Source of the DNA: SIG710 sp045651985
GTDB lineage: Bacteria > Bacillota > Clostridia > Oscillospirales > CAG-272
DNA length: 10,643 bases
Direction: 5' to 3'
Assembly: GCA_045651985.1 (NCBI GenBank)
Contig: JAZRTK010000041.1
Span: 1 to 10,643 of the forward strand
The translations under genes were made by a program, and so were the position numbers. Numbering within the stretch: the first letter of the stretch is position 1; each line of letters starts with the position of its first letter. The notes below the pieces were generated by a model, which saw only the letters and a program-made list of their open reading frames with translations, did no database searches and had not been told where the DNA came from. Of this stretch, positions 1 through 7,983 are shown piece after piece.

Positions 1-26
1 ACGTCGTTTTTTGTTCGCCGTAATGT

Positions 27-1265
27 TTATTTGAAAAATTCGGGCAAGAATTCGGGGGCTATCGTGTTTTTGACGTATCCGTAGAGGGTCTGCATGGTGA
101 ACGCACCCTTTAACTGCGAGCCGTGGACTTTAAGCTGTGCCTCAGTGTAGTCCTCAAGCATATACATCTGCAAGGTGTCGCGAGTCATGCTGTAATGGCA
201 CATAGTCGGTAAAAGCACGGGGTTTTCTATTCGCGCCTCTCCGTCCTTTTCCTTTACTATATCAAAGGTCAGCGCGCCGCCCACCATATAGTAGCTGTAA
301 TGCATGGTATTGATAAGGTTGCCCAGAGAATACGCCACCAGAGTCTTGTTTCCCGACGTTCCCTCAAGCCACTCAATGGGCTGGAGCGTGTGGGAATGTG
401 ACCCCAGCACCGCGTCAACACCGCAGTCAGCAAGAAGCTGTGCGAGGCGTTTTTGCTGTGCGTTTGGCTGAAACGCATTCTCAACGCCCCAGTGCATGGC
501 AACCATCACAATGTCCGCTCCGCTTTCATGCGCCAGCGCGGTCTGACGGCGGATAGTCGTCTCGTCCGCGTAAGGAACAAGGTATTCACTGCCCGAGGAT
601 AAGGAATTTTTGTGCTTGTCGTTTACAAACGTTGTATAAGACAGAAGCGCTATCTTCACGCCCTGCCGCTCGATCATACGGACTTGATCGTAGTCGGACT
701 TGGTGTAGCCGCCTATCATGACGAAATCCCCCGACTTGCCGTCCCAATATTTTATGGTTTCACGCAGACCCGCCTCACCCATGTCGAGCATGTGGTTGTT
801 CGCCATGTTGATAATGTCAAACCCAAGGTCGAGAAGGGTGTCGCCCGCCTCGCTCGGTGCGTTAAAATCGGGGTAACCCTTGATCCCGAAAGAATCACCC
901 GCAATAGGAGTTTCGTGATTGACGTAGGAAATATCCGCGTCGGCTATCATGTCCGCGATTCCCTCGTACATATCTACAAAGCGGTAGCGGGAGCTTACGC
1001 CCGTATTTGACGCATAAACTGCCGCGCGGTTTGCCGCGTCGGTAAAGACCGCCTCGTGGATAATGTTGTCGCCCACGCCCACAAAGCTCAAGCGCGTCTC
1101 AGAGGAATACTTGTCCTCGTCGGGGTATCCGTCAAGTGCGGGCTTTCCAAGATTTGTGTCTGCGGGCATTTTATCGGGGCGGACGGGTCCCATGCAGCCC
1201 GAAAAAGACAGCACCGCGGCGCAAAGAAGCGCCGCAAGCTTTTTTTTACGTATGTTTTTTATCAT
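27..1265 (-). CDS. CapA-family (PGA_cap metallophosphatase-like) lipoprotein
   Basis: The 412-residue protein probably sits on the outer face of the membrane. Residues 1-24 form a lipoprotein signal: a basic start, a hydrophobic core and FSGC, with Cys24 as the likely lipidated residue. The rest is one CapA domain with the family's blocks in order: GD at 65-66, NHE at 116-118, ANNH at 155-158, HWG at 258-260, GSHSH at 288-292 and SLGN at 313-316. These Asp, Asn, Glu and His residues match the metal site of calcineurin-like phosphoesterases. Family members are linked to poly-gamma-glutamate capsule synthesis, but no capB or capC is nearby, so the substrate is unknown. I chose the ATG at 1265, which has GGAG six bases upstream; an in-frame GTG at 1277 would overlap that site. 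The gene is divergent from the spoIIA operon and ends 26 bases from the window edge. Confidence 0.9.
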   Translation of the reverse strand: MIKNIRKKKLAALLCAAVLSFSGCMGPVRPDKMPADTNLGKPALDGYPDEDKYSSETRLSFVGVGDNIIHEAVFTDAANRAAVYASNTGVSSRYRFVDMYEGIADMIADADISYVNHETPIAGDSFGIKGYPDFNAPSEAGDTLLDLGFDIINMANNHMLDMGEAGLRETIKYWDGKSGDFVMIGGYTKSDYDQVRMIERQGVKIALLSYTTFVNDKHKNSLSSGSEYLVPYADETTIRRQTALAHESGADIVMVAMHWGVENAFQPNAQQKRLAQLLADCGVDAVLGSHSHTLQPIEWLEGTSGNKTLVAYSLGNLINTMHYSYYMVGGALTFDIVKEKDGEARIENPVLLPTMCHYSMTRDTLQMYMLEDYTEAQLKVHGSQLKGAFTMQTLYGYVKNTIAPEFLPEFFK

Positions 1266-1297
1266 AACAGTCTCCACAGCATTTCATTTCTGTCTGT

Positions 1298-1326
1298 ATT
1301 TTACCACAGAAAGGGCAAAACTGCAA
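1298..1326 (-). promoter_or_regulatory. Predicted sigma-A promoter of the CapA gene
   Basis: On the minus strand there is TTGCAG (1326-1321), a 17-base spacer, then TAAAAT (1303-1298) preceded by TGG, an extended -10. It lies about 33 bases upstream of the chosen start. The -35 is weak, but the same layout recurs before three other minus-strand genes in this window. Confidence 0.55.
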
Positions 1327-1384
1327 GAATTTTTGCAAAATTCCCGTGCCGTGCTCCAAAGCGACATTTTTTTCGGGAGCGGAG

Positions 1385-1393
1385 TGCTAAAAT
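1385..1393 (+). promoter_or_regulatory. Possible extended -10 of the spoIIA operon
   Basis: TGCTAAAAT fits an extended -10 (TGn plus TAAAAT) and would start transcription just before the GGAGG at 1405-1409. No convincing -35 is visible at the right distance. In Bacillus this operon uses sigma-H and Spo0A, and I could not find a good match to either motif here, so the call is weak. Confidence 0.25.
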
Positions 1394-1414
1394 AAATCAA
1401 AAACGGAGGTTAAA

Positions 1415-1774
1415 ATGGAAAGTGGATTTTTCAGCTGCGTCTGCGACTCGGAAAGCGGATGCGCCACGGTAAAGCTGAAGGGCGAGATCGACCACCACAG
1501 CGCTTCGGTCTTGCGGAGGGAGCTTGACGCACTTATTTGCCGTCTGCGCCCCCAAAAGCTGGTGCTTGACCTGTCGGGGGTGGATTTTATGGACAGCTCG
1601 GGACTGGGACTTATTATGGGACGGTACACGTTACTTGACTCCTTTGGCGGCGAGACGGTTCTGCTCAACCCAACCGAGCGTATTCGCAAAATACTCGATC
1701 TTGCGGGATTTTCTCGCATATGTCGGGTGGAGATAGTTAAAAGAAAGGAAGGTGAAAGCCATGTCAAAGCTTGA
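1415..1774 (+). CDS. spoIIAA: Anti-sigma F factor antagonist SpoIIAA (STAS domain)
   Basis: This 119-residue single-domain STAS protein is the anti-anti-sigma factor of the sigma-F switch. In its unphosphorylated form it binds SpoIIAB and frees sigma-F in the forespore; SpoIIAB inactivates it by serine phosphorylation. The diagnostic segment FMDSSGLGLIMGRY (residues 58-71) matches the B. subtilis phosphorylation site, with Ser61 aligned to Ser58 there. GEIDHH (23-28) matches the conserved N-terminal strand. Length is normal for the family (about 117). The ATG has GGAGG five bases upstream. The 3' end overlaps spoIIAB by 14 bases, which suggests translational coupling and helps keep the antagonist and kinase in balance. 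Function rests on family knowledge plus exact gene order. Confidence 0.96.
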   Translation: MESGFFSCVCDSESGCATVKLKGEIDHHSASVLRRELDALICRLRPQKLVLDLSGVDFMDSSGLGLIMGRYTLLDSFGGETVLLNPTERIRKILDLAGFSRICRVEIVKRKEGESHVKA

Positions 1775-2225
1775 AAGACCCATGCTTGTAAACGAACTGA
1801 AAATAAAGCTTCCGTCCCTGTCGGTAAACGAATCGTCGGCAAGAGCCATAGTCGCGGCATTCGTGGCGCAGGCAAACCCCACCGTCTCCGAGGTGGCGGA
1901 CATAAAATGCGTAGTCTCCGAGGCGGTGACCAACTGCATCGTCCACGCTTACCCCGAAAACGCGGGAAGCATCTACATAACTGCCCGAATATACAGCAAC
2001 CGAAGCGTACGCCTCGAAATTCGCGACCGCGGAGTGGGGATCGCCGATATACAGCAGGCTCGCCAGCCTCTTTTTACCACCTCGCCCGAGACCGAGCGAA
2101 GCGGAATGGGCTTTACCGTCATGGAGAGCTTCACCGATAAGATGAGGGTACGCAGTAAGGTAGGCAAAGGCACATCCGTGCTTCTGATAAAACAGTTGGA
2201 GGATTTCAGTCTTTTCGGGCGGTGA
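1761..2225 (+). CDS. spoIIAB: Anti-sigma F factor and serine kinase SpoIIAB
   Basis: This 154-residue GHKL-fold ATPase binds sigma-F when loaded with ATP, and phosphorylates SpoIIAA. The N box is SEAVTNCIVHAY with Glu54 (catalytic base position) and Asn58 (magnesium ligand). The G1 box is DRGVG at 89-93. The ATP-lid glycines are in SGMGF at 114-118, followed by the KGTSV strand. I chose the ATG at 1761, with AGGTGA a few bases upstream; an in-frame GTG at 1752 sits within that ribosome site and would add three residues. It overlaps spoIIAA and is followed 18 bases later by sigF, giving the classic three-gene order. Length is slightly above the B. subtilis protein (146). Confidence 0.96.
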   Translation: MSKLERPMLVNELKIKLPSLSVNESSARAIVAAFVAQANPTVSEVADIKCVVSEAVTNCIVHAYPENAGSIYITARIYSNRSVRLEIRDRGVGIADIQQARQPLFTTSPETERSGMGFTVMESFTDKMRVRSKVGKGTSVLLIKQLEDFSLFGR

Positions 2226-2243
2226 TCTTTCACGGAGGACGAA

Positions 2244-2978
2244 ATGGAGAGCACAAAAGAAAAATACGCCGACAACGCGCTTCTTCTTGACCGTGCGGCG
2301 CTTGGAGACGAGCGCGCCACCGAAGAACTCATACGACTGAACGCAGGGCTGGTGCGCTCTATTGCCCTGCGCTTTCGCGACAGGGGCACGGAGCTTGAAG
2401 ACCTGATACAAATAGGAACGATCGGTATGCTGCGTGCCATTCGAAGCTTTGACCCTTCTCGCGGAACGGTCTTTTCCACCTACGCCGTACCGCTTATTAT
2501 CGGCGAGATCCGCCGCCACCTGAGGGACGACGGGCTTATCAAAGTCAGCCGACAGTACAAGCGCGCGGCACTTCAGCTTATGAACTTAAAAAACAAGATA
2601 ATGATGGAGGAGGGACGCGAGGCGTCACTCTCCGAGCTTGCGGTCGGTTGCGGAATGTCGGCTGCCGACGCGGCGGTGGCGCTTGATTCCGTGTCACCTG
2701 TGGCGTCACTTAGCGAAACGGTCTACGGCGACGAGGGAGCAACGCTTGAAAGCGTCATTCCCTCAGAGGACACCGAATTGCAACGTCTTGGCGACAATAT
2801 CGCCCTCTCCCAGGCGATCTCCCGAATGCCTGCCACGTGGCAAAAGATAGTGCTTTTGCGGTACTATCGCGACATGACTCAACAACAGACCGCTACGGCT
2901 TTGGGACTTTCCCAAGTGAAGATCTCAAGGGAAGAAAAGAAGATATTTGATTTCCTCCGTCGGGAGCTGACGGGGTAA
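2244..2978 (+). CDS. sigF: RNA polymerase sigma-F factor (SpoIIAC)
   Basis: This 244-residue sigma-70-type factor directs the first forespore-specific transcription during sporulation. Region 2 spans about residues 30-98: LIQIGTIGMLRAIRSFDP is the core-binding segment and FSTYAVPLIIGEIRRHLRD the -10-recognition part. Region 3 follows (about 100-145). Region 4 (about 186-243) carries the helix-turn-helix for the -35 around TQQQTATALGLSQVKISREEKK. The ATG has GGAGG five bases upstream. Sigma-B, -F and -G are close relatives; the call of F rests on the adjacent spoIIAA and spoIIAB. The operon ends here at a strong hairpin. There is no dacF upstream and no spoVA downstream, unlike in Bacillus. 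Confidence 0.95.
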   Translation: MESTKEKYADNALLLDRAALGDERATEELIRLNAGLVRSIALRFRDRGTELEDLIQIGTIGMLRAIRSFDPSRGTVFSTYAVPLIIGEIRRHLRDDGLIKVSRQYKRAALQLMNLKNKIMMEEGREASLSELAVGCGMSAADAAVALDSVSPVASLSETVYGDEGATLESVIPSEDTELQRLGDNIALSQAISRMPATWQKIVLLRYYRDMTQQQTATALGLSQVKISREEKKIFDFLRRELTG

Positions 2979-2981
2979 ACA

Positions 2982-3018
2982 AATACACGCCCTCGCTCGG
3001 TGAGCGGGGGCGTGTATT
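2982..3018. terminator. Bidirectional terminator between sigF and cinA
   Basis: Arms 2982-2998 and 3002-3018 form a 17-bp stem with one G-T wobble and a 3-base loop. The forward strand ends in TATTTTAAT, and the reverse strand in TATTTGTTT. It lies 4 bases past the sigF stop and about 40 bases past the cinA stop, so it can end both convergent transcripts. Confidence 0.9.
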
Positions 3019-3057
3019 TTAATGTATCGTCAATATTTTTTCGTCTCATGGTACAAT

Positions 3058-4326
3058 TCAAATTATGCTTTTGACCTTTTTGAGCGCCTCGTTCAATGCG
3101 TTTGTTGCTGAAACTGTGCGAATGTATCCTCTGTCACGCCGAGATGAGAGGTGCAAAGTCAAAGCGTAGGTCTCCTCTGCCGTGGAAATGCCCACGCAGA
3201 CGGTTCCAACGGGCTTTTCTATCGTTCCGCCGCCCGGTCCCGCAATGCCCGTGGTTGAAACGGCAACGTCCGCGCCAAATGCTTTGCGAGCGCCCTCTGC
3301 CATCTCGCACGCGACCTGTTCTGAAACGGCTCCATAAGCTTCAAGCGTTTTAGGAGAAACCCCCAAGATCCCCTCTTTTGCAGAGTTTGCGTAGGTCACC
3401 GCACCGCCCAGAAAAACTTGTGAGACTCCCGCAAGATCGGTCATTCTCTTCGCAATAAGCCCCCCCGTACAGGATTCGGCACAGGCAAAGGTCAGCCCGC
3501 GCTCGCATAGCGCATTAGCCAACGCACGTTCAACGGTGCCGCAGTCTATTCCGTATATAAACTGCCCCACGGGAGTCGCTTCTATCTTCTCTATCACAGA
3601 ATTGCACATGGCAAGAGCCGTCTCGTGGTCCTGCGCCTTGGCCGTCACGCGCAAGCGAACCTCGCCCGCTATACAGTAAGGTGCGACAGTGGGGTTTTTC
3701 GAACCGCGCATAAGCTCCAAAAGCTCGTTTTCAACCGAGGACTCACCCATACCGATAATATGAATATTTCGGCTGAATATGACCCCGTCGAAAAGACCGC
3801 CGTTTTCACGCAGATAGGGGATAACTTCCTCACAAAACATGGGCTCAAGCTCGCGGGGCGGTCCGGGAAGCATTACTGCTATGCAGTTTTCACCCTCAAT
3901 GGCAACTCCGGGAGCCGTGCCGTAGCGGTTGGCAATGACCGTCGCGCCTTCGGGGATACGTGCCTGCTTTGCGTTGTTTTCAGTCATGGGTCGTCCCATT
4001 TCACGGAAATACGCGCTTATTTTTTCAAGCTCGGCTTCGTTCGTAACAAGCTCACGTCCAAAAAAATTCGCCGTCACCTCTTTTGTCAGGTCGTCACAGG
4101 TGGGGCCCAGCCCCCCGCTCATGACGATAAGGTCGCTTCGCCCCGACGCCTCCTTGAGCGCTGCCCGTAAGCGTTCGGGGTTGTCACCCACCACCGTGTG
4201 GTGGTAGACGGCGATTCCAAGCTCCGCAAGCTTTGTCGACAGAAATGCCGCGTTGGTATTTACGATGTCGCCCAGCAAAAGCTCCGTTCCCACGCACAAA
4301 ATTTCGGCAGTTTCAATCTTTTTCAT
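3058..4326 (-). CDS. cinA: CinA-family protein (COG1058 domain plus NMN amidohydrolase domain)
   Basis: The 422 residues match the usual full-length CinA. The N-terminal MoCF-like domain has VGTELLLGD (12-20), SGGLGPTCDDLT (70-81) and PGPPRE (154-159); in characterised members it hydrolyses ADP-ribose. The C-terminal PncC domain has ESCTGG (284-289), VFLGGAVTYAN (304-314) and TTGIAGPGGG (358-367); it converts nicotinamide mononucleotide to nicotinate mononucleotide in pyridine-nucleotide recycling. In streptococci cinA is induced with competence and lies beside recA; here neither recA nor pgsA is adjacent, so a housekeeping role in NAD salvage is more likely. The ATG has GGAGG seven bases upstream. 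It has its own promoter and converges on sigF. Confidence 0.95.
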   Translation of the reverse strand: MKKIETAEILCVGTELLLGDIVNTNAAFLSTKLAELGIAVYHHTVVGDNPERLRAALKEASGRSDLIVMSGGLGPTCDDLTKEVTANFFGRELVTNEAELEKISAYFREMGRPMTENNAKQARIPEGATVIANRYGTAPGVAIEGENCIAVMLPGPPRELEPMFCEEVIPYLRENGGLFDGVIFSRNIHIIGMGESSVENELLELMRGSKNPTVAPYCIAGEVRLRVTAKAQDHETALAMCNSVIEKIEATPVGQFIYGIDCGTVERALANALCERGLTFACAESCTGGLIAKRMTDLAGVSQVFLGGAVTYANSAKEGILGVSPKTLEAYGAVSEQVACEMAEGARKAFGADVAVSTTGIAGPGGGTIEKPVGTVCVGISTAEETYALTLHLSSRRDRGYIRTVSATNALNEALKKVKSII

Positions 4327-4358
4327 CTGTTCCTCCGAAAAGAAAAGTTATTACACTA

Positions 4359-4387
4359 ATTTTACCACGGAAAGCGTTTGTCCGCAA
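4359..4387 (-). promoter_or_regulatory. Predicted sigma-A promoter of cinA
   Basis: On the minus strand: TTGCGG (4387-4382), a 17-base spacer, then TAAAAT (4364-4359) preceded by TGG. The spacer end and -10 (CTTTCYGTGGTAAAAT) are nearly the same as in the CapA promoter. The -35 is weak; the extended -10 probably compensates. Confidence 0.55.
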
Positions 4388-4437
4388 GGGGAATTTAACA
4401 AAAAAGACAGTGTTTGGCTCCGGTCAAACAAATATTA

Positions 4438-4466
4438 AAAAACGGCGGCAAAACGCCGCCGTTTTT
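4438..4466. terminator. Bidirectional terminator between cinA and the kinase gene
   Basis: Arms 4438-4449 and 4455-4466 are perfect complements (AAAAACGGCGGC) around a 5-base loop, with an A run on one side and a T run on the other. It lies upstream of the cinA promoter and about 90 bases past the kinase-like gene's stop, so it should stop readthrough from the ftsK operon into cinA. Confidence 0.88.
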
Positions 4467-4520
4467 CTATGAGAACAATATGTCCATCTTATTTCTCTTT
4501 TTAAAGTTTTTTGGGGCGTG

Positions 4521-4542
4521 GGGGATTTTTTCCAAAAACCCC
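4521..4542 (-). other. Hairpin just after the kinase-like gene
   Basis: GGGG, a mismatch, then four T-A pairs fold against AAAA and CCCC within 22 bases, 15 bases past the stop of the kinase-like gene. No U run follows directly on the minus strand, so it is a weak terminator at best; it may protect the mRNA 3' end. The remaining bases up to the terminator at 4466 hold no gene I can see. Confidence 0.35.
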
Positions 4543-4556
4543 TGCATACTTTCCTG

Positions 4557-5222
4557 TCAAAGGATCTTACCCGCCTCGGACAAGATCTCCTGACCTATTT
4601 CATCAATAGGTCTCGGTGCGCCGTCACGGTAGCAACGTACCCGCGTCCAGCCCAGCTTGTCCGACGAGTACATGGCCGCGTCGTAGCTGTTCTCAAGGTG
4701 GCGGGGGTCAAGCTCGTGAATGTCCTTCTTGCGCCCCGTCTCCACCGAGCGGGAATTGACCAACGACATGGATATCTCGGGCGTCATTTCAAGGTATAGA
4801 ACACGGTCGGGGCGCGGAACGCCAAGTCTTTCGTACTCGTAATCCCAAAGCCAAGCCAAAAATTCGTCCCAATTCTCGCGGGGCATTTTTGAAAGCTGGT
4901 GCACCGCGTTTGCCGTGGTAAAACGGTTTGCAATGACCACGGTGTCGGGGTCGTCTATATCCTTTTTCCAATCGGTGCGGTAGCTTATGTATCTGTCTGC
5001 CGCATAAAATGACGATGCCGCGTAAGCGTTTGTGTCCTCGGGTTTAGATCCCAAAGCACCGCCCAGATACATCTTCACCAGGTGCGAGCTTTCCGACTCG
5101 TACATGGGAAAGGAAATAACTCTAACTTTATATCCCTTCTCTGTCAAGTGCCGCGCAAGAAGGTTTGCCTGAGTCTCCTTGCCGGAGCCGTCAAGACCGT
5201 CTATTACAATAAATTTTCCCAT
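4557..5222 (-). CDS. Thymidylate-kinase-like nucleoside/nucleotide kinase with altered motifs
   Basis: The 221 residues have the size and layout of dTMP kinase, which makes dTDP from dTMP and ATP. The P-loop is GLDGSGKET (9-17), followed by a base-recognition segment with AADRY (74-78) and a lid-like stretch RKKDIHELDPRHLE (164-177). Two key positions differ from standard Tmk. The Ser/Thr after the P-loop lysine is Glu16. The DR(Y/H) motif appears as NRF (99-101), so the substrate-binding Asp is Asn. It is therefore better called Tmk-like: it may be the cell's dTMP kinase in variant form or a deoxynucleoside kinase of the same fold. GGAG lies five bases before the ATG. The gene follows ftsK by 10 bases, so the two are probably co-transcribed. 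Confidence 0.8.
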   Translation of the reverse strand: MGKFIVIDGLDGSGKETQANLLARHLTEKGYKVRVISFPMYESESSHLVKMYLGGALGSKPEDTNAYAASSFYAADRYISYRTDWKKDIDDPDTVVIANRFTTANAVHQLSKMPRENWDEFLAWLWDYEYERLGVPRPDRVLYLEMTPEISMSLVNSRSVETGRKKDIHELDPRHLENSYDAAMYSSDKLGWTRVRCYRDGAPRPIDEIGQEILSEAGKIL

Positions 5223-5232
5223 ATAAACTCCA

Positions 5233-7890
5233 TTACGAAATCGTGTCGTTTACGACCATTTCCATAAACTGCTGTTTTGTGATCAGTACCTCACGGGGCT
5301 TTTGTCCGTCTTGCGGACTGACGATGCCCATTTCCTCCATGCGGTCAATAAGCTTCGCGGCGCGTCCGTACCCAAGCGACATACGGCGCTGAATGAGCGA
5401 TGTGGATATCTTTCCGCTCTCCACAGCCAACTCGATAGCACGGCGCAAAGTGGGGTCGCCCCCCTGATCGTCGTCGCCGACGGGCATATCGGAGCTACCT
5501 TTTTTGCCGGCGTCAAGCCTTGCCGCTGCCTCCTCGATTCCGTTGACGATGTTGTCGTCGTACTCTGCCTTGCCCGTGTTGGTCTTGATGTAATCGCAGA
5601 CCGCCTCCACCTCGCTGTCACTGACGAACGAGCCCTGAACACGCATGGGCTTGGAAGCTCCGACGGGAGCATAGAGCATATCGCCGCGTCCGATAAGCTT
5701 TTCCGCACCCGCGATATTAATGATCGTTCGCGAATCCACTTGAGACGCAACGGTAAACGCAATACGCGAGGGGATATTCGCCTTGATAAGACCCGTGATA
5801 ACGTCAACAGACGGACGCTGAGTACCCACGATTATGTGCATACCCGCAGCTCTCGCCTTTTGTGCCAGACGGCAGATGGAATTTTCAACGTCCTGAGGAG
5901 TCGTCATCATAAGGCCGGCAAGCTCGTCGATTATTATTACGATCTGTGGCAGATATTCCTTGTCGGGATCGTCGCGTGTCAGCTCGTTATAGGACTTGAG
6001 GTCGCGGACGCCCACTTCCTCAATAAGCTCGAATCGTCTCTCCATCTCCTCAACCATTTTGACAAGCGCTCCCGCAGATTTTTTAGGCTCGCTGACAATG
6101 GGCGCGATAAGATGGGGAATGTCACGGTAGACGCCAAACTCCACCTTTTTGGGGTCGATGAGAAGCAGTCTCACGTCACGGGGGAGAGCTTTATACAGCA
6201 AGCTCATAATGATGCTGTTGATACAGACCGACTTGCCCATTCCCGTGGCACCCGCGATAAGCAGGTGAGGCATTTTGGCTATATCAAAAATAATAGGATT
6301 GCCCGCAACGTCAGCACCGAGACAAGCGGTAAGATTGCTTTTGCTCTCAATGAACTTGGGGGACTCAAGCAACGTCCTCAGATAAACGGTGCTGGACGTT
6401 CTGTTAGGCACCTCGATACCCACGGCACTCTTGCCTGGAATGGGCGCTTCGATTCGAACGCCCGACGCCGCCAAATTAAGAGCGATATCGTCCACAAGGT
6501 TCGAAATGGAACGGACTCTCGTTCCCACCTCGGGCTGAAGCTCGTAACGCGTGACCGTAGGGCCTCTTGAATAGCCCACGATCTTGGTCTTTACGTTGAA
6601 GCTGAGCAAAGTTTCCTGAAGCTTCTCCGCCGTTTGGCGAAGCTCCGCCGTAAAGTTCTCCTGTCGGCCGCCCTTGTCCTCTGCAAGCAAGGTCACGGGG
6701 GGATATATCTCGGCTCTTATCTGCTCGCCCTTAATAGGCTTCTTGGGCAATTCGGAAATATCAGATGTACTTTGACGTAAAAATACGTCGTCCGATTCGG
6801 CGTGAACGGGTTTTTTTACGTTAACCGTTTCGGCAGAGGACACATTTTCCATTTCGGGTATGGGCGCAGGCTCTGCTTGCCCATTGGTGTTGCCGAACAG
6901 CGCGTCAAGACCTGCCGTCAGCTCACGCTGGAATTCCTCTTCCGCCGCCTTCATCTCGGGAGTTACCTCACCAACGGGGCCGTCTTCAAAGGGCGCTTCA
7001 TTCGATATGGAAGCAGTGGGTCCCTCGGGCTCCACGGCACGTCTTTCTGCCGAGCCGTCGGCATATTCAAGTCCCAGATCGGCGGCGGTAGCACCCGTCT
7101 CCAGATCGGGGTCGATGTCAACGTCGTATTGCTTTTTTCGGCGGCTTTTCTTCGCTTCGGCAACAGAAGCCTCAGCCTCCTGTGCCGTCACGGGAGCAAA
7201 ATCCTCCTCTGTGTATTTGGGCTTGCTGATAAAAGCCGGCTCTTTGCCCTCGGCGCGCCTCTCCTCTCTCATCTTGCGACGGTAGCGGAAATAAAGCACG
7301 ATATGGTCGGGAGTGATTCCGAAAAGGAACATCACGTCAATGAAAAGCAGTGCGGGAATGACGATAAGTGAGCCGACCACACGCAGACCAAGATATGATA
7401 CCTGACCAATCCAGCCGCCAAGGACTCCGCCACCCGCAAGTCCGTATTTCCATAAGGTCACCGGATTAAACGTGTGCTCCTTCAGCGCGCAAACGTGGAT
7501 AAGCGCGGCGCAAAGCAGCACCGCCACCACGGAAAACGCTATTTTGTAGCCCGCCTGCCCGCAGTCAATGCTCTTGCGCCATGCAAAAGCGAGGTAGAGC
7601 AGCAGCAGAGGGACCAAAAAAGCACCGCCGCCGAAAAATCCGCAGAAAAATCCGTTGACGACCTGTCCCACAAAGCCCATGGAGTCGGTCCTGCCCGCAA
7701 TATTTACGAGTATCAGACAAAGGGCAATAAAAAACGCCGAAAGTCCAAAAATATAGGGTAATATCTGGTGAATAAGCGCAGAGGAATCCCGCTTTTGAAC
7801 CACTTTCTTCTTTTGCGCGTCGTTCTTCTTCGCCGTATTCTTTTGAGGCGCGGGCTTCTTTGCGGTCTTTTTATTTGAGGTCTTTTTCAT
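5233..7890 (-). CDS. FtsK/SpoIIIE-family DNA translocase
   Basis: The 885-residue membrane-anchored motor pumps DNA through the septum at division or into the forespore. After a Lys-rich start (1-34) come about four transmembrane segments (roughly 43-65, 78-104, 114-134, 150-192). An acidic, low-complexity linker runs to about 395. The motor follows: alpha domain (about 400-500), beta RecA-like domain with Walker A GATGMGKS (547-554), LLLIDPKKVEF (575-585) and Walker B VIIIDE (651-656), then GTQRPSVDVITG (689-700). The gamma winged helix for oriented DNA sequences is at about 812-870. Walker A has Met where Ser is usual, and DELAGLMM has Gly where Asp is usual. FtsK and SpoIIIE cannot be separated by sequence alone; the nearby sigF operon shows only that the host sporulates. 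AAAGGAAG precedes the ATG. Confidence 0.95.
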   Translation of the reverse strand: MKKTSNKKTAKKPAPQKNTAKKNDAQKKKVVQKRDSSALIHQILPYIFGLSAFFIALCLILVNIAGRTDSMGFVGQVVNGFFCGFFGGGAFLVPLLLLYLAFAWRKSIDCGQAGYKIAFSVVAVLLCAALIHVCALKEHTFNPVTLWKYGLAGGGVLGGWIGQVSYLGLRVVGSLIVIPALLFIDVMFLFGITPDHIVLYFRYRRKMREERRAEGKEPAFISKPKYTEEDFAPVTAQEAEASVAEAKKSRRKKQYDVDIDPDLETGATAADLGLEYADGSAERRAVEPEGPTASISNEAPFEDGPVGEVTPEMKAAEEEFQRELTAGLDALFGNTNGQAEPAPIPEMENVSSAETVNVKKPVHAESDDVFLRQSTSDISELPKKPIKGEQIRAEIYPPVTLLAEDKGGRQENFTAELRQTAEKLQETLLSFNVKTKIVGYSRGPTVTRYELQPEVGTRVRSISNLVDDIALNLAASGVRIEAPIPGKSAVGIEVPNRTSSTVYLRTLLESPKFIESKSNLTACLGADVAGNPIIFDIAKMPHLLIAGATGMGKSVCINSIIMSLLYKALPRDVRLLLIDPKKVEFGVYRDIPHLIAPIVSEPKKSAGALVKMVEEMERRFELIEEVGVRDLKSYNELTRDDPDKEYLPQIVIIIDELAGLMMTTPQDVENSICRLAQKARAAGMHIIVGTQRPSVDVITGLIKANIPSRIAFTVASQVDSRTIINIAGAEKLIGRGDMLYAPVGASKPMRVQGSFVSDSEVEAVCDYIKTNTGKAEYDDNIVNGIEEAAARLDAGKKGSSDMPVGDDDQGGDPTLRRAIELAVESGKISTSLIQRRMSLGYGRAAKLIDRMEEMGIVSPQDGQKPREVLITKQQFMEMVVNDTIS

Positions 7891-7983
7891 TGTACACTTC
7901 CTTTCGGGAAAGTAATTTTTATTGCTTGTGAATACACTGCGTCAAATTGCAGAAAATAACACCGATATGAGAGTTTCCGTTTG

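Noticed and set aside
1266..1277. GTG at 1277 as the start of the CapA-type gene
   Set aside because: It overlaps the GGAG that is correctly spaced for the ATG at 1265, and the lipoprotein signal is complete from that ATG.
1305..1367. Sigma-H promoter (AAAGGGCAA ... GAAT) and a 0A box (TGTCGCT, reverse strand) before spoIIAA
   Set aside because: The two promoter parts are only about 5 bases apart, far too close, and the box has two mismatches at key positions.
3049..3057. TGGTACAAT on the plus strand as an antisense promoter into cinA
   Set aside because: It has no -35 at 16-18 bases and lies just after a strong terminator; chance is likely.
5302..6570. A 422-codon plus-strand open frame opposite the FtsK motor
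   Set aside because: It is antisense to a strongly conserved domain, has no family features or ribosome site, and is explained by the codon use of the real gene.
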